From Chitinophaga polysaccharea (GTDB lineage: Bacteria > Bacteroidota > Bacteroidia > Chitinophagales > Chitinophagaceae), in assembly GCF_007829335.1 (NCBI RefSeq), contig NZ_VIWO01000006.1, positions 434,001-498,000 of the forward strand: a stretch of DNA of 64,000 nt. Direction: 5' to 3'. Below the pieces are notes generated by a model. That model was not told the origin of the DNA. It searched no databases and was given only the letters and a program-made list of their open reading frames with translations. The stretch's first letter is position 1. Each line of letters starts with the position of its first letter. The position numbers were made by a program, and so were the translations under genes. Positions 16,576-26,257 of the stretch are shown here, piece after piece.

Positions 16576-18615
16576 TTATTGGATAACAGTAATATCGAAG
16601 CGTTTACCTGTTCCGGTCAAAGAGTATGCGCTGCCAGTTGTATTAACAAAAATCGCTGTCACGGTATCATCGGCACTCACTCGTGACGAGATTAACCGAA
16701 GATTAAATGGAAAATCAAATCTTGGATTTATAATAACATTCCCACCCAATGTTCCGTCTATGCCTGTGACCGTAAATGTTACTGCAGTAGTTACTGAAGT
16801 ACTATTAGGGATACTCGTAGTTACAGCATTAACATTTACCGCTCTATATACACCATTTAATACCGTTCCGCCGGTTCCTATCTTAGCCGTACCTGCCACG
16901 TCCAACAAGGCAGCCGGCGTATTTGTCCCCACTCCTACATTTCCGCCGTTCTGCAAAAACAAGCGGTAGTCCTTTACATTGGTTTCCACAAAATTTAATC
17001 CGCCCCCCAGTATATTCCAGTGCCATTTGGGCGTGCCTGATGCATCTTCAAATGCCAATACATCATTACCATTTGCACGTATAATCAATGGGTGACCATT
17101 AAATTTTGTAGCACCATTCATGAGGGTTAAGGTATAGGCAGAAAAATCTGATCCACCGCTTTCTGCAGCGGTTTGACCTCTTGATCCTCTGAAAAGTTCT
17201 TTGTTATTATATTTCACCACCATATCAACAGCGTTCGTTGTTCCCAGGAACTGCGTGCTGGTAGCGGCATTACCTCCCGTTAACCAATTAGTGGTTGCAG
17301 GGTTGTCTGTTAAAATAACATCACCGAAACTATTGATAGAAAGCACTTTAGAAGTTGCTGACGTCGGGGTGGCTGTTGCCAGGTTTGTTAACCGAAGGCC
17401 AGAAGTACTGGTGGAAAAAGGTGCTGTTGTTGACGGAGGTCCCGCGATTTCTACTTTATTCACGGGAGTGTTAGTACCTATTCCCAATAATGATTTAGTA
17501 CCGTCCCAAAATAACTGTGCATTATTTTCCGAGATCACATCGCCTGTTCCTACATAAGGAATGGACCCAGGTGTCAATCCTTTTACAGTCAATGTACCGC
17601 CGATGACGCCATTTCCCGATATATTAAAATTGGAAGCAGTCTGTGTAGTAGTAGTATTTTGAATATAGGCGGTGGAGTTAGTAGGTAAATCTGCAGCAAC
17701 CAGCGCACGGAAAGTAGGTACTGCCGCCGGAGCCATAGCAGGACCGGCAAAAACAAGATTTGCATTTTGTGTATTCAGTGTAGCCGTTAAGGTTCCAGCC
17801 GAGGTAACTGAAGGTATGGTAACATTAAATATAGATGGCAAGGATAATCCGACCGAGGTTACACCTCCGGCAGGAGCTGCTTTGGGAGTCCAGTTACCAC
17901 CAGTAAAGGTAAGGAGGTCGCCCTCATTGGGCGCAGTAGTTAATATGCTTTTCCCCTGAATTTGATTAGCGTTCCAGATTGCATTGGTATTATCTGCGTT
18001 AATCGTCCAGGTTCTGTCGGCCGATAAGTCAGAACCTACAGGGGAGGCAGCAACACTGCTAATTCCAGTGCCCGCCTGTAACATCAATTTTCTTGAAGGG
18101 TCTACAAAGGGGGAGTTAATATTAATCCATTTACTGGTAGCACCCTGGTATTGCAATATTTGTTTGTCGGCGGGTGAGGTAATGGTCACATCTCCCATCT
18201 GGCTAAGGTTATAATCGCCATTAGCCGGAACTACAACGCCTTTACGGCTATTGAAGCTGAGTACGCCGTCATTGCTGATCGTATTTCCCGTAATGCTGAT
18301 ACCGGTGCCGGCCGTCAGGATGGAAAAGTCTATTTTTTCCCAACCGGTTGTTTTCTTAAGATATAGTGCTTTGTCATCTGTTATATATACCAGCATACCC
18401 TCGGAGGCGCCATATAAGGCTCCGCCGGAAAGGATTTGTGTTTTTATAACACGGGGAAGTAAAAATCCTTGTTTGTCACTGTTAAGCTCCAGCAACGCAT
18501 TTTTATCCAGCAGGGTGGGATTAGTACCCAGTTTTAACTGTTGTGCCAGCAAACGCTGATTGCCCAAACAAAACAGCATTACAGCACATACTTTTACAAG
18601 CCCTTGCAGCTTCAT
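16576..18615 (-). CDS. exported fibre-like protein, tail-fibre-type motifs
   Basis: A 679-residue exported protein without known function. After a signal peptide comes a domain (about 26-95) shared with the next upstream gene product: KLGTNPTLLDKNALLELNSD, QGFLLPR and a stretch ending GWEKID. The body is Thr/Asn/Ser/Gly-rich and contains two copies of the G-x-GTNTP-x5-V/I-A-G motif (LGIGTNTPVNKVEIAG, VGVGTNTPAALLDVAG) typical of trimeric fibre proteins. No endosialidase chaperone domain is present. Together with its neighbours it could form a surface fibre or adhesin. Confidence 0.7.
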   Translation of the reverse strand: MKLQGLVKVCAVMLFCLGNQRLLAQQLKLGTNPTLLDKNALLELNSDKQGFLLPRVIKTQILSGGALYGASEGMLVYITDDKALYLKKTTGWEKIDFSILTAGTGISITGNTISNDGVLSFNSRKGVVVPANGDYNLSQMGDVTITSPADKQILQYQGATSKWININSPFVDPSRKLMLQAGTGISSVAASPVGSDLSADRTWTINADNTNAIWNANQIQGKSILTTAPNEGDLLTFTGGNWTPKAAPAGGVTSVGLSLPSIFNVTIPSVTSAGTLTATLNTQNANLVFAGPAMAPAAVPTFRALVAADLPTNSTAYIQNTTTTQTASNFNISGNGVIGGTLTVKGLTPGSIPYVGTGDVISENNAQLFWDGTKSLLGIGTNTPVNKVEIAGPPSTTAPFSTSTSGLRLTNLATATPTSATSKVLSINSFGDVILTDNPATTNWLTGGNAATSTQFLGTTNAVDMVVKYNNKELFRGSRGQTAAESGGSDFSAYTLTLMNGATKFNGHPLIIRANGNDVLAFEDASGTPKWHWNILGGGLNFVETNVKDYRLFLQNGGNVGVGTNTPAALLDVAGTAKIGTGGTVLNGVYRAVNVNAVTTSIPNSTSVTTAVTFTVTGIDGTLGGNVIINPRFDFPFNLRLISSRVSADDTVTAIFVNTTGSAYSLTGTGKRFDITVIQ

Positions 18616-18695
18616 ACATCATCATTTAAATAAGCACGAAAAAGGGGGAAGAAACGGCTACGGTTATACGTAGCCGTTTCAAATACAGTTCAACC

Positions 18696-20546
18696 TTATT
18701 TCTTAATAATATACCAGGTATCGGTACCGTTTGATTGCACGGTGATAAAAGTCCAGTCGTTGTAGATGTCGATGGAGTTGCCATCTTCAATAAACTGTCC
18801 GGCCTGGGCTTTCACGGTTACCGTATTAGTAAGATTGTTAGTAGCATCAAATGCGGCTTTCTTGATGGTATAGATGCGGCCTTTGGAGCCTGCAGCGGTA
18901 GGCAGGTTAACAGTAACAGCGCTACCACTTTTTACGACTACGGTATAATCGGTGGCATCAACAGTATATGGACCGGATGCGATTTCCTTAATGGCCATAG
19001 ATACGGAGCCCGCTACCTGCAAGGTAGAATTGGCGAGAGCGGTAGTATCACCAATTTTTACATATTTCTGCACAGATACATTGTCAGCATATCTCTTATC
19101 GCCCGCGAAAGACTGGGATACATTACTTACCAAACCGCCTGCAACAGATGGATCGGCTTGTGGGATGCTCACCGTTACTTTATTGGTGGTGGCGTCTTTT
19201 ACCACTTTCAGATCCGTACCGGTGTGATCTGACGCAAAGGTCACGTCGGTGAATGCTGATTCCGGCAGGTCCCTGGTGATGATTTCCTTGCTGGCATTGA
19301 GCAATAATACTTTATGGTCGGATGTAGTTCCTGCGGCAGTGCTACCGAGTGTAACGGTATTATCGAGCGCTGATTTACCAGTTACATGTAAGTCGCCGGT
19401 GATGCCGGTGTTACCGGTTACATCTGCACCACCAGTGGTGATGGTTAATTTGTTGTCGAGTGTGGAAGTACCGGTTACATGGAGGTTTCCACCTGCTTCG
19501 GTATTACCGGTGATGGTAGTAAGACCGGTAATATTGGTGGCGCCGGTAATATTTGTTACGCCGGTGATGTTGGCGCCACCAGCTGTTACATCGAGTCCGT
19601 TTTTACCGGTAATTTTTCCGGCGAATGTTTTAGCACCGCCAAAAGTTTGTGCGCCAATGTTCACACCACCAGGCGTGAATTCTGTGGCTGCATTTAATGC
19701 GATAGTGGGATTGTTGGCGAGAGTTCCATCTGTACCTATTGTTAAGCCTTTCGCATCTGCGGCATCGATAAAGTTGGCTACCTGCAGAGCTTTCTTGGCA
19801 GCAGTATTAAATGTGTTCCAATCGTCTCTGGTAAGCAACCCTACTGCTGGCCCGGTTGTTCCACCTGTTTGGGTAGCGATGCTGAGCTGGTGTGTAGTCG
19901 TGGTGCCGGTTGTAGTGGTAGTAAATTTATAATCGCCAGCAGCATTATCGGTGTTGATCTTCTGATCCAGCTCTGCTTTGCCGTTGATCATGAAATTGGA
20001 GAAGGCTGCAGCGGTGAGGGTACGTTTGTATATTTTACCGGTTGGGTCCACGATCACCGCGTCCATCAGGGTGTTGGCGCCGGCAGTGATACCACTGAGT
20101 GTGAGATCATTTTTCACGATTACATTACCGTCGTCGATACGGAGTCCTTCTTTATTGTTACCTCTCAGAACGAAGGGTACGTTGTTGGTGCTTCCGACGA
20201 ACTGTGTGGTAGCATCTGTAATAAAGTTACCTAGCAAATCCCAGGAGGAGGCTTTGGTGGCCATCCTTTCCCACTTGTAATTGTGCCTTACATAAAATCC
20301 TTCCACCCCGGTTGCTGTCCAGTAGATGATCATACCGTCGGGTGGATTCAGGGCTGTCATCAGCGTGGTGTCGGCCACACGTGGTAACAGTAAACCCTGT
20401 TTGTCTGATTCCAGTTCAAGGATTGCTGATTTCTGGATAGAGGTAGGATTTTTACCTACTTTCAACTGTGCATGTACCTGGGTAGCGATAAGACTTACAC
20501 CACCTATTAGCATAACGCGAGCTGCGATGCGTAAAGATTTTTGCAT
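18696..20546 (-). CDS. exported fibre-like protein with short NITG repeats
   Basis: A 616-residue exported protein of unknown function. A signal peptide (GGVSLIATQVHAQ) is followed by the shared N-terminal domain (LKVGKNPTSIQKSAILELES, QGLLLPRVADT, YKWERM). Residues about 324-398 carry tandem hexapeptide-like units (NITGVT NITGAT NITGLT TITGNT) and then longer LHVTGxSxLDN units, suggesting a beta-solenoid shaft. The C-terminus ends with a compact DWTFITVQSNGTDTWYIIKK-like domain. First gene of the three-gene exported set, preceded by a long AT-rich spacer. Confidence 0.7.
   Translation of the reverse strand: MQKSLRIAARVMLIGGVSLIATQVHAQLKVGKNPTSIQKSAILELESDKQGLLLPRVADTTLMTALNPPDGMIIYWTATGVEGFYVRHNYKWERMATKASSWDLLGNFITDATTQFVGSTNNVPFVLRGNNKEGLRIDDGNVIVKNDLTLSGITAGANTLMDAVIVDPTGKIYKRTLTAAAFSNFMINGKAELDQKINTDNAAGDYKFTTTTTGTTTTHQLSIATQTGGTTGPAVGLLTRDDWNTFNTAAKKALQVANFIDAADAKGLTIGTDGTLANNPTIALNAATEFTPGGVNIGAQTFGGAKTFAGKITGKNGLDVTAGGANITGVTNITGATNITGLTTITGNTEAGGNLHVTGTSTLDNKLTITTGGADVTGNTGITGDLHVTGKSALDNTVTLGSTAAGTTSDHKVLLLNASKEIITRDLPESAFTDVTFASDHTGTDLKVVKDATTNKVTVSIPQADPSVAGGLVSNVSQSFAGDKRYADNVSVQKYVKIGDTTALANSTLQVAGSVSMAIKEIASGPYTVDATDYTVVVKSGSAVTVNLPTAAGSKGRIYTIKKAAFDATNNLTNTVTVKAQAGQFIEDGNSIDIYNDWTFITVQSNGTDTWYIIKK
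19350..19580 (-). repeat. intragenic tandem repeats in the fibre-like gene
   Basis: Short in-frame repeats encode N/T-I-T-G-x-T units, followed by two longer units of about 33 residues containing NLHVTGTSTLDN and DLHVTGKSALDN. The repeat number could vary by slipped pairing. Confidence 0.6.
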
Positions 20547-20966
20547 AGATATAAGGATAAATAATTAATACTCAATTTCTTCGGCAGATATAATGCCGAA
20601 GGGTTAATTACAAGGAATCTAAGGTGTTATTCGGAGGTTATAGGAAAACCCATTCGGTTCGGTTTGTCTGTTCTAAATAATACTTAAAAAAGCATAATTT
20701 ATTTATCTTTCATAAGCACCTACTTATATAGGTTATATAGAATACATACTGCAAATGTGACATATTAAATGTTTTTAAAAAATGACATGATCATACCATT
20801 TTAGTTTGAAATATTTGCCATAGCGTGTGCAAAAACTACCCAATGAGTGTTATGACATTGATTTAAATTGGGAGAAAGGGGCATCGAAGAGGCTGTTATG
20901 AGGGGAGAATACTAGTAAAAACTATTAATATGTAAAGGTGTTAACATAAAGATGTTATAAAACAAA
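20547..20966. other. AT-rich intergenic region upstream of the exported fibre genes
   Basis: About 420 bases, low in GC, between the first fibre-like gene and the clpC terminator. It presumably contains the promoter of the three-gene set reading left, but I found no clear TTTG/TAnnTTTG pair and no reading frame. Confidence 0.4.
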
Positions 20967-21003
20967 ACGCCCATCCAAGGTTGTAATACCTTGTGATGGG
21001 CGT
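20967..21003 (-). terminator. terminator downstream of clpC
   Basis: A long hairpin pairs 20967-20975 with 20995-21003 and 20976-20981 with 20988-20993, with one unpaired base, followed on the minus strand by a T-rich run. It sits 25 bases after the clpC stop codon. Confidence 0.88.
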
Positions 21004-21028
21004 TGTTTATTGATTTATTTAGCGTGGT

Positions 21029-23563
21029 TTACGCTTCTGATTTTTCAGATTTACTCTTGGAAGAGTTGTTTTGCAGCGTAAAGATCAGCTTTTGATTTTC
21101 TTTGTCCAGGTCGGCTACTAATATATCGCCATCATGAATATTCATGTTGAGGATTTCCTCTGCCAGGGGATCTTCCAGGTATTTCTGGATAGCCCTGTGC
21201 AATGGTCTGGCGCCGAATTGCTGGTCGTAGCCTTTATCAGCCAGGAAGCCTTTGGCTTCGTCTGTCAGTTCGAGGCTGAAGCCGAGGTTGTTCAGGCGTT
21301 TCAACACGCTCTTCATCGTAATATCGATGATAGTATAGATATGTTCTTTCGCCAGGGAGTTGAAGATGATGACATCGTCAATTCTGTTCAGGAACTCAGG
21401 GGAGAAGGTACGTTTCAGTGCTTTTTCAATCACTGATTTAGTATTTTCTTCTTCGCCACCGGATCTTGCGTTGGTAGTGAACCCTACCCCAGCACCGAAA
21501 TCTTTCAGCTGACGGGCTCCGATATTGGAGGTCATGATGATGAGGGTATTTTTGAAGTCCACCTTACGACCGAGACCGTCGGTGAGAATACCATCATCCA
21601 GTACCTGCAACAGGAGGTTATAAATATCCGGGTGTGCCTTTTCGATTTCATCGAGGAGGATCACGGAGTAAGGTTTACGGCGTACCTTTTCAGTCAGCTG
21701 ACCACCTTCTTCGTAACCAACATATCCCGGAGGCGCACCAATGAGGCGGCTTACAGAGAATTTTTCCATGTATTCGCTCATATCGATGCGGATGAGGGCC
21801 TCATCGGAGTCGAACATGTAGCGGGCCAGGGATTTGGCGAGCTCTGTTTTACCCACCCCGGTAGGTCCGAGGAATATGAAGGTACCGATTGGTTTTTTAG
21901 GATCTTTCAGCCCTACGCGGTTACGCTGGATGGCTTTGGTAACTTTGCTGATGGCATCGTCTTGTCCCACCACGGCTCCTTTCAGGTCTTCGCCCATGCG
22001 GCGTAGCTTTTCAGTTTCTGCCTGTACCATCCTTTTAACAGGGATACCGGTCATCATGCTGACTACTTCTGCGATGGCTTCTTCATCGATGGGGTAGCGT
22101 TTGTGCTTTACTTCTTCTTCCCACATGGCTTTCGCGCGTTCCAGGTCTTCGCCCAGTTTCTTTTCGGTATCGCGGAGCGCAGCGGCTTCTTCGAAGCGTT
22201 GGCTTTTCACCACTTTATTCTTTTCCTGCTTAATATCTTCAATCTGTTTTTCCAGGTCGAGGATATTCTGCGGCACGTTGATGTTTTTCAGGTGTACACG
22301 GGCACCTACTTCATCGAGTACGTCGATTGCCTTGTCGGGCAGGAGACGGTCGGTCATGTAGCGGTCGCTCAGTTTCACACAGGCATCAATGGCTGCGTCT
22401 GTATAGCTAACATTATGGTATTCTTCATAACGCGGCTTGATATTGTTCAGGATCATAATGGTTTCTTCCACGGAGGGTGGTTCCACCATTACTTTCTGGA
22501 AACGACGGTCGAGTGCGCCATCTTTTTCGATGTACATACGGTACTCGTCGAGGGTAGAAGCGCCAATGCATTGGAGTTCTCCCCTGGCCAGGGCTGGTTT
22601 AAAGATATTGGAGGCATCGAGTGAGCCAGAAGCGCCGCCTGCGCCAACGATGGTATGGATTTCATCGATGAAGAGGATAACGTCCCTGTTTTTCTCGAGT
22701 TCATTCATGATGGCCTTCATTCTTTCTTCAAACTGGCCGCGGTATTTAGTACCGGCCACCAGGGCTGCGAGGTCGAGGCTTACCACGCGTTTGTCGAACA
22801 ATACGCGGGAAACTTTACGCTGCACGATACGGAGCGCAAGACCTTCCACAATGGCGGTTTTACCCACACCGGGTTCACCAATAAGAATCGGATTGTTCTT
22901 TTTGCGGCGGGAAAGTATCTGGGAAACCCTTTCAATTTCCTGCTCGCGGCCAACAATCGGATCTAAGCTGCCACTTTCGGCCAGCTTGGTAATATCTCTA
23001 CCAAAGTTATCCAGTACGGGCGTTTTGGATTTGGTATTTGTCTGTTTGGCTTTGGATGCGTAACTCTTTCTTTCGTCCTCAAACTCTTCTTCGCCCGGAT
23101 CGTCAAATTCTGACTTAGGGTCCGCAGATTTTACAAAGCCCAGTTCGTTTTTAAAAGTATCGTAGTCCACGTCAAATTGTTGTAAGATTTGTGTACAAAC
23201 GTTTTCCTTATTCTTGAGTATAGAAAGCATGAGGTGTTCTGTTTCTACCGTAGCACTTTTGAGTGCTTTGGCTTCCAATACAGTAACACGTATCACTTTT
23301 TCTGCCTGTCTGGTAAGCGGGAGGCTATTAATGTTAGCAATATTCTTTCCGGTCTTATCTTTTACAGCCAGCTCTACTTCTTTGCGTAACTCGTACAGAT
23401 CTACGTTCAAAGCCTGCAGAATCTTTACGGCCGTGCCCTCGCCTTCTCGAATAATACCTAACAGCAGGTGTTCAGTACCTATGAAGTCATTTCCCAGTCG
23501 TAAAGCTTCCTCTCTGCTGAACGAAATGATCTCCTTAACTTGCGGTGAAAAATTCTGGTCCAT
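21029..23563 (-). CDS. clpC: ATP-dependent Clp protease ATP-binding subunit ClpC
   Basis: AAA+ unfoldase that feeds substrates to ClpP and takes part in stress protein quality control. The 844-residue protein has the ClpN double repeat (residues about 3-145) and AAA1 with Walker A GEPGVGKT and Walker B VILFIDEIHT. A UVR-like coiled region with EKNKVVKSQRFEEAAALRD follows, then AAA2 with GPTGVGKTELAK and DEIEKAHPD, and the D2 C-terminal domain. The ClpP-docking loop is FGAGVGF. Length and domain order fit ClpC rather than ClpB or ClpA. Monocistronic with its own terminator. Confidence 0.95.
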   Translation of the reverse strand: MDQNFSPQVKEIISFSREEALRLGNDFIGTEHLLLGIIREGEGTAVKILQALNVDLYELRKEVELAVKDKTGKNIANINSLPLTRQAEKVIRVTVLEAKALKSATVETEHLMLSILKNKENVCTQILQQFDVDYDTFKNELGFVKSADPKSEFDDPGEEEFEDERKSYASKAKQTNTKSKTPVLDNFGRDITKLAESGSLDPIVGREQEIERVSQILSRRKKNNPILIGEPGVGKTAIVEGLALRIVQRKVSRVLFDKRVVSLDLAALVAGTKYRGQFEERMKAIMNELEKNRDVILFIDEIHTIVGAGGASGSLDASNIFKPALARGELQCIGASTLDEYRMYIEKDGALDRRFQKVMVEPPSVEETIMILNNIKPRYEEYHNVSYTDAAIDACVKLSDRYMTDRLLPDKAIDVLDEVGARVHLKNINVPQNILDLEKQIEDIKQEKNKVVKSQRFEEAAALRDTEKKLGEDLERAKAMWEEEVKHKRYPIDEEAIAEVVSMMTGIPVKRMVQAETEKLRRMGEDLKGAVVGQDDAISKVTKAIQRNRVGLKDPKKPIGTFIFLGPTGVGKTELAKSLARYMFDSDEALIRIDMSEYMEKFSVSRLIGAPPGYVGYEEGGQLTEKVRRKPYSVILLDEIEKAHPDIYNLLLQVLDDGILTDGLGRKVDFKNTLIIMTSNIGARQLKDFGAGVGFTTNARSGGEEENTKSVIEKALKRTFSPEFLNRIDDVIIFNSLAKEHIYTIIDITMKSVLKRLNNLGFSLELTDEAKGFLADKGYDQQFGARPLHRAIQKYLEDPLAEEILNMNIHDGDILVADLDKENQKLIFTLQNNSSKSKSEKSEA

Positions 23564-23858
23564 TGTGAGATTATTAAATTATAAAAACCCTTACGGGGGC
23601 TTGTCTATACAATAATAACGAATAATTCTGATTTAAGATTATCACGTTCTGTGTTGTAATGAAGTTATTCCTTTTTTCAACTTAAACAACTTACACTTTA
23701 ATAGTATAAGAATTATTTTTGCGTTGATGCGGGTACGTTCGTTTAAAAATATCTACGAAGAAACGGAGGTTTATGTTTCGATCTCTTGCGGTTATATTTT
23801 ATAGGCGGGTTCCCTCTGTTCAACATTCCATTACCAAGTATAAAACAACGTCCAACGC

Positions 23859-24233
23859 ATGAAATTCAAAATTGATACCAAAGAAAAAATAGTCGTTTTT
23901 TGTCCGGAAATATCCGTCCTGGATGCTAATTTGGCAGAAGACTTCATTCACACGGCGACTTCCCTGCCGGAGTTGGCGGAACGTAATCTCATACTGGATC
24001 TGGCATTGGTGGAGAAAACAGATGAGAAAGGGGTAGAAGCCATTTTAACAGTCTACCGGTGTATGTATGACAATCATTTTTCCTGCGCCATTACCGGAGT
24101 TAACAACATTTTAACAGCCAGCCTGAAGGCGGCGGGTGATGATATGCTTAATCTTGCGCCTACCATGGCAGAAGCGATTGACCTTATCATGATGGAGGAG
24201 CTGGAACGGGAATTACTGGACGGTATGGAATAA
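23859..24233 (+). CDS. STAS-domain-like protein (anti-sigma factor antagonist type)
   Basis: A 124-residue soluble protein with the alternating strand-helix pattern of STAS domains (KIVVFCPEISVLDANLAEDF, LILDLALVEKTDEKGVEAIL, FSCAITGVN). The usual phosphorylatable Ser in the D-S-S/T loop is replaced by EKTDEKG, so it may not be phospho-regulated. It precedes ribonuclease Z by 72 bases. TATTTTTG at 23714-23721 is the only promoter-like element in the 295-base spacer before it. Function is not established; partner switching is a family-based guess. Confidence 0.65.
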   Translation: MKFKIDTKEKIVVFCPEISVLDANLAEDFIHTATSLPELAERNLILDLALVEKTDEKGVEAILTVYRCMYDNHFSCAITGVNNILTASLKAAGDDMLNLAPTMAEAIDLIMMEELERELLDGME

Positions 24234-24305
24234 AGCAGGGCCAGGGCGCTATCAGGCAAATTTTGGCCGGGCGCCGGCTAACCACAGAAAGATAAAGCTA
24301 TTTAA

Positions 24306-25214
24306 ATGTTTGCAGTCACAATATTAGGTAACAATTCCGCGATCCCCACCCTGACGCGGCACCCCACCGCTCAGATAGTTACCTGCAACGACCAGTTGCT
24401 GCTGGTCGACTGCGGAGAAGGCACCCAGATACAGATGGCCAAATACGGCATCCGGCGCAGTAAGCTGAGGTATATATTCATCAGCCACCTGCACGGCGAT
24501 CATTATTTCGGGTTAATTGGTTTGTTGAATACCCTGAGCCTGATGGGTCGAACAGAGCCGCTCAGTGTATATGCGCCGCCAGAATTGGAGCAGATAATCC
24601 AGCTACAGCTGGATTGTTCCGCTACGGTACTGAAGTTCGAGTTGTCTTTTGTACCGCTGCAGCCAGGCTATAGTGGTCTTATTCTCGAGGACCGGGAGTT
24701 ACAGGTGCGTTGTTTCCCTACCCAGCACCGGATTTCCTGCTTTGGCTTTTCCTTTGAGTGGCGGAAGCGCAAGCGGAAACTATTGCCAGACCAGGCCAGG
24801 GCCTACGAGATCCCGGCAGCCTATTATTCCAAGCTCCAGGATGGTGCAGATTACCAGCGAAAAGACGGGAGTATCGTTAAAAACGATTGGGTGACACTTC
24901 CCCCACCCGCCGGCAAACGCTATGTGTACTGTGCCGACACTATTTACGATACTGGGTTATTACCCTGGTTACAGGGCGCCGATATGATTTACCATGAAAC
25001 CACTTACCTGCATGATTTGCAGGAGAGGGCGGCAGAACGTTACCACAGCACCTCCGTGCAGGCGGCCAGCCTTGCGGCGGCGGCCGGGGCCGGGAAGCTG
25101 CTGATCGGGCATTTCTCTTCCAAATACGCAGAATTACAGCCTTTCCTGGACGAATCCAGGCCTGTTTTTGCGCACACGGAGATTGCGGAGGAAGGAGTGA
25201 CGTATCTTATATAG
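24306..25214 (+). CDS. rnz: ribonuclease Z
   Basis: Zinc endonuclease that trims the 3' end of tRNA precursors. The 302-residue metallo-beta-lactamase protein has SHLHGDHYFG (zinc ligands H61, H63, D65, H66), later ligands in CADTIYDT and HETTYLHD, and the C-terminal IGHFSSKY. The N-terminal LGNNSAIPTLTRHPT is typical of the family. The need for this enzyme fits the tRNA-Asp genes in the window, which do not encode the 3' CCA. Confidence 0.93.
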   Translation: MFAVTILGNNSAIPTLTRHPTAQIVTCNDQLLLVDCGEGTQIQMAKYGIRRSKLRYIFISHLHGDHYFGLIGLLNTLSLMGRTEPLSVYAPPELEQIIQLQLDCSATVLKFELSFVPLQPGYSGLILEDRELQVRCFPTQHRISCFGFSFEWRKRKRKLLPDQARAYEIPAAYYSKLQDGADYQRKDGSIVKNDWVTLPPPAGKRYVYCADTIYDTGLLPWLQGADMIYHETTYLHDLQERAAERYHSTSVQAASLAAAAGAGKLLIGHFSSKYAELQPFLDESRPVFAHTEIAEEGVTYLI

Positions 25215-25215
25215 C

Positions 25216-25284
25216 CGTAAAGCATAAAGCAAAAAAGCTATTGTGGGGATGACCTACAATAGCTTTTTTGCTTTATGCTTTACG
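25216..25284. terminator. bidirectional terminator, 29-bp perfect inverted repeat
   Basis: Arms 25216-25244 and 25256-25284 are perfectly complementary over 29 bases with an 11-nt loop and include A6/T6 tracts. It lies between the convergent rnz and dapA genes, 2 and 16 bases from their stop codons, and can end both transcripts. The arms are much longer than an ordinary terminator needs. Confidence 0.85.
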
Positions 25285-25299
25285 CTTTTCGCCTTCTGC

Positions 25300-26178
25300 T
25301 TACTTATATTGCTCCAGGTACGCTGCAATTTTTGCGTACAACGGATCAGAAACGGGTAATATGGGGAGGCGGAAATTATTTCCGACGATGCCGTCGTGGT
25401 GCAGGAATGCCTTGATACCCGCCGGGTTGTTTTCGGAGAACATCAGGTCAAATCCTTCCAGCATTTTGTTGTTGAGGGAGCGGGCTGCCGGGAAATCGTT
25501 TACCAGTGCGGCATGCACCATACTGGAAAAATCGGTGGCAAAGTAGTTGGCAGCCACGGAAATAACGCCGTCCATACCGCAGGCCAGCTGTGCGAGGGCC
25601 AGGGCATCGTCACCGCTGATCACGAGGAAATCTTTCGGTTTATCGCGGATAATCTGCATACACTGCATCATATCGCCGGAGGCTTCCTTCATGGCCACGA
25701 TGTTTTCCACTTCATGCGCGAGGCGCAGGGTGGTTTCGGCGGTCATATTGCGGCCGGTACGACCAGGCACATTATACAAGATAATGGGCTTAGGGGAGGC
25801 CGCTGCAATTGTTTTATAGTGCTGGTATATCCCTTCCTGGGTAGGTTTGCTATAGTAGGGCGCTACGCTGAGGACGGCCGCAGCTTCGTCCAGCGGGCAT
25901 TTCTCCAGTCTTTTTACCACATCCCGTGTATTATAGTCGCCGATACCAACCACTACAGGCACCCGCTTCGACACCTTTTCGAAAGTGAATTTTATCAAAT
26001 CCAGCTTTTCATCTGCAGAAAGTGTAGGTGTTTCACCAGTTGTACCAAGGGTTACAACGTAGTTAACGCCGCCATCGATCACGTAGTTGATCAATTTTTC
26101 CAAAGCATTCCAATCTATGCTTTCATCTGCTTTAAAGGGTGTTACCAATGCCACCCCGGTGCCTTTTAGTTGTTCCAT
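25300..26178 (-). CDS. dapA: 4-hydroxy-tetrahydrodipicolinate synthase
   Basis: Condenses pyruvate and aspartate semialdehyde in the lysine/diaminopimelate pathway. The 292-residue TIM-barrel protein has the GTTGETPTLS substrate loop (45-54), catalytic Y135 (YNVPGRTG) and the Schiff-base lysine K164 (IVAMKEASGD). Length is normal. It is separated from the upstream accA by a terminator, so it likely has its own promoter in the 80-base gap, where I cannot identify it. Confidence 0.94.
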   Translation of the reverse strand: MEQLKGTGVALVTPFKADESIDWNALEKLINYVIDGGVNYVVTLGTTGETPTLSADEKLDLIKFTFEKVSKRVPVVVGIGDYNTRDVVKRLEKCPLDEAAAVLSVAPYYSKPTQEGIYQHYKTIAAASPKPIILYNVPGRTGRNMTAETTLRLAHEVENIVAMKEASGDMMQCMQIIRDKPKDFLVISGDDALALAQLACGMDGVISVAANYFATDFSSMVHAALVNDFPAARSLNNKMLEGFDLMFSENNPAGIKAFLHHDGIVGNNFRLPILPVSDPLYAKIAAYLEQYK

Positions 26179-26197
26179 ATTGCGTTTACGGGAAAAT

Positions 26198-26236
26198 AAA
26201 AATTTCGAATTCCGAAGGCCGAAATTCGAAATTTTT
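26198..26236 (-). terminator. terminator downstream of accA
   Basis: A perfect 14-bp stem (26198-26211 with 26223-26236) around an 11-nt loop, with A5/T5 ends. It lies 22 bases beyond the accA stop codon and before dapA. Confidence 0.85.
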
Positions 26237-26257
26237 ATTGTGATCTCTAAATATTTT

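Noticed and set aside
16576..20546. Prophage tail-fibre module
   Set aside because: GTNTP motifs recall tail fibres, but there are no capsid, terminase, integrase or lysis genes, the products have signal peptides, and the third gene has a T9SS tail.
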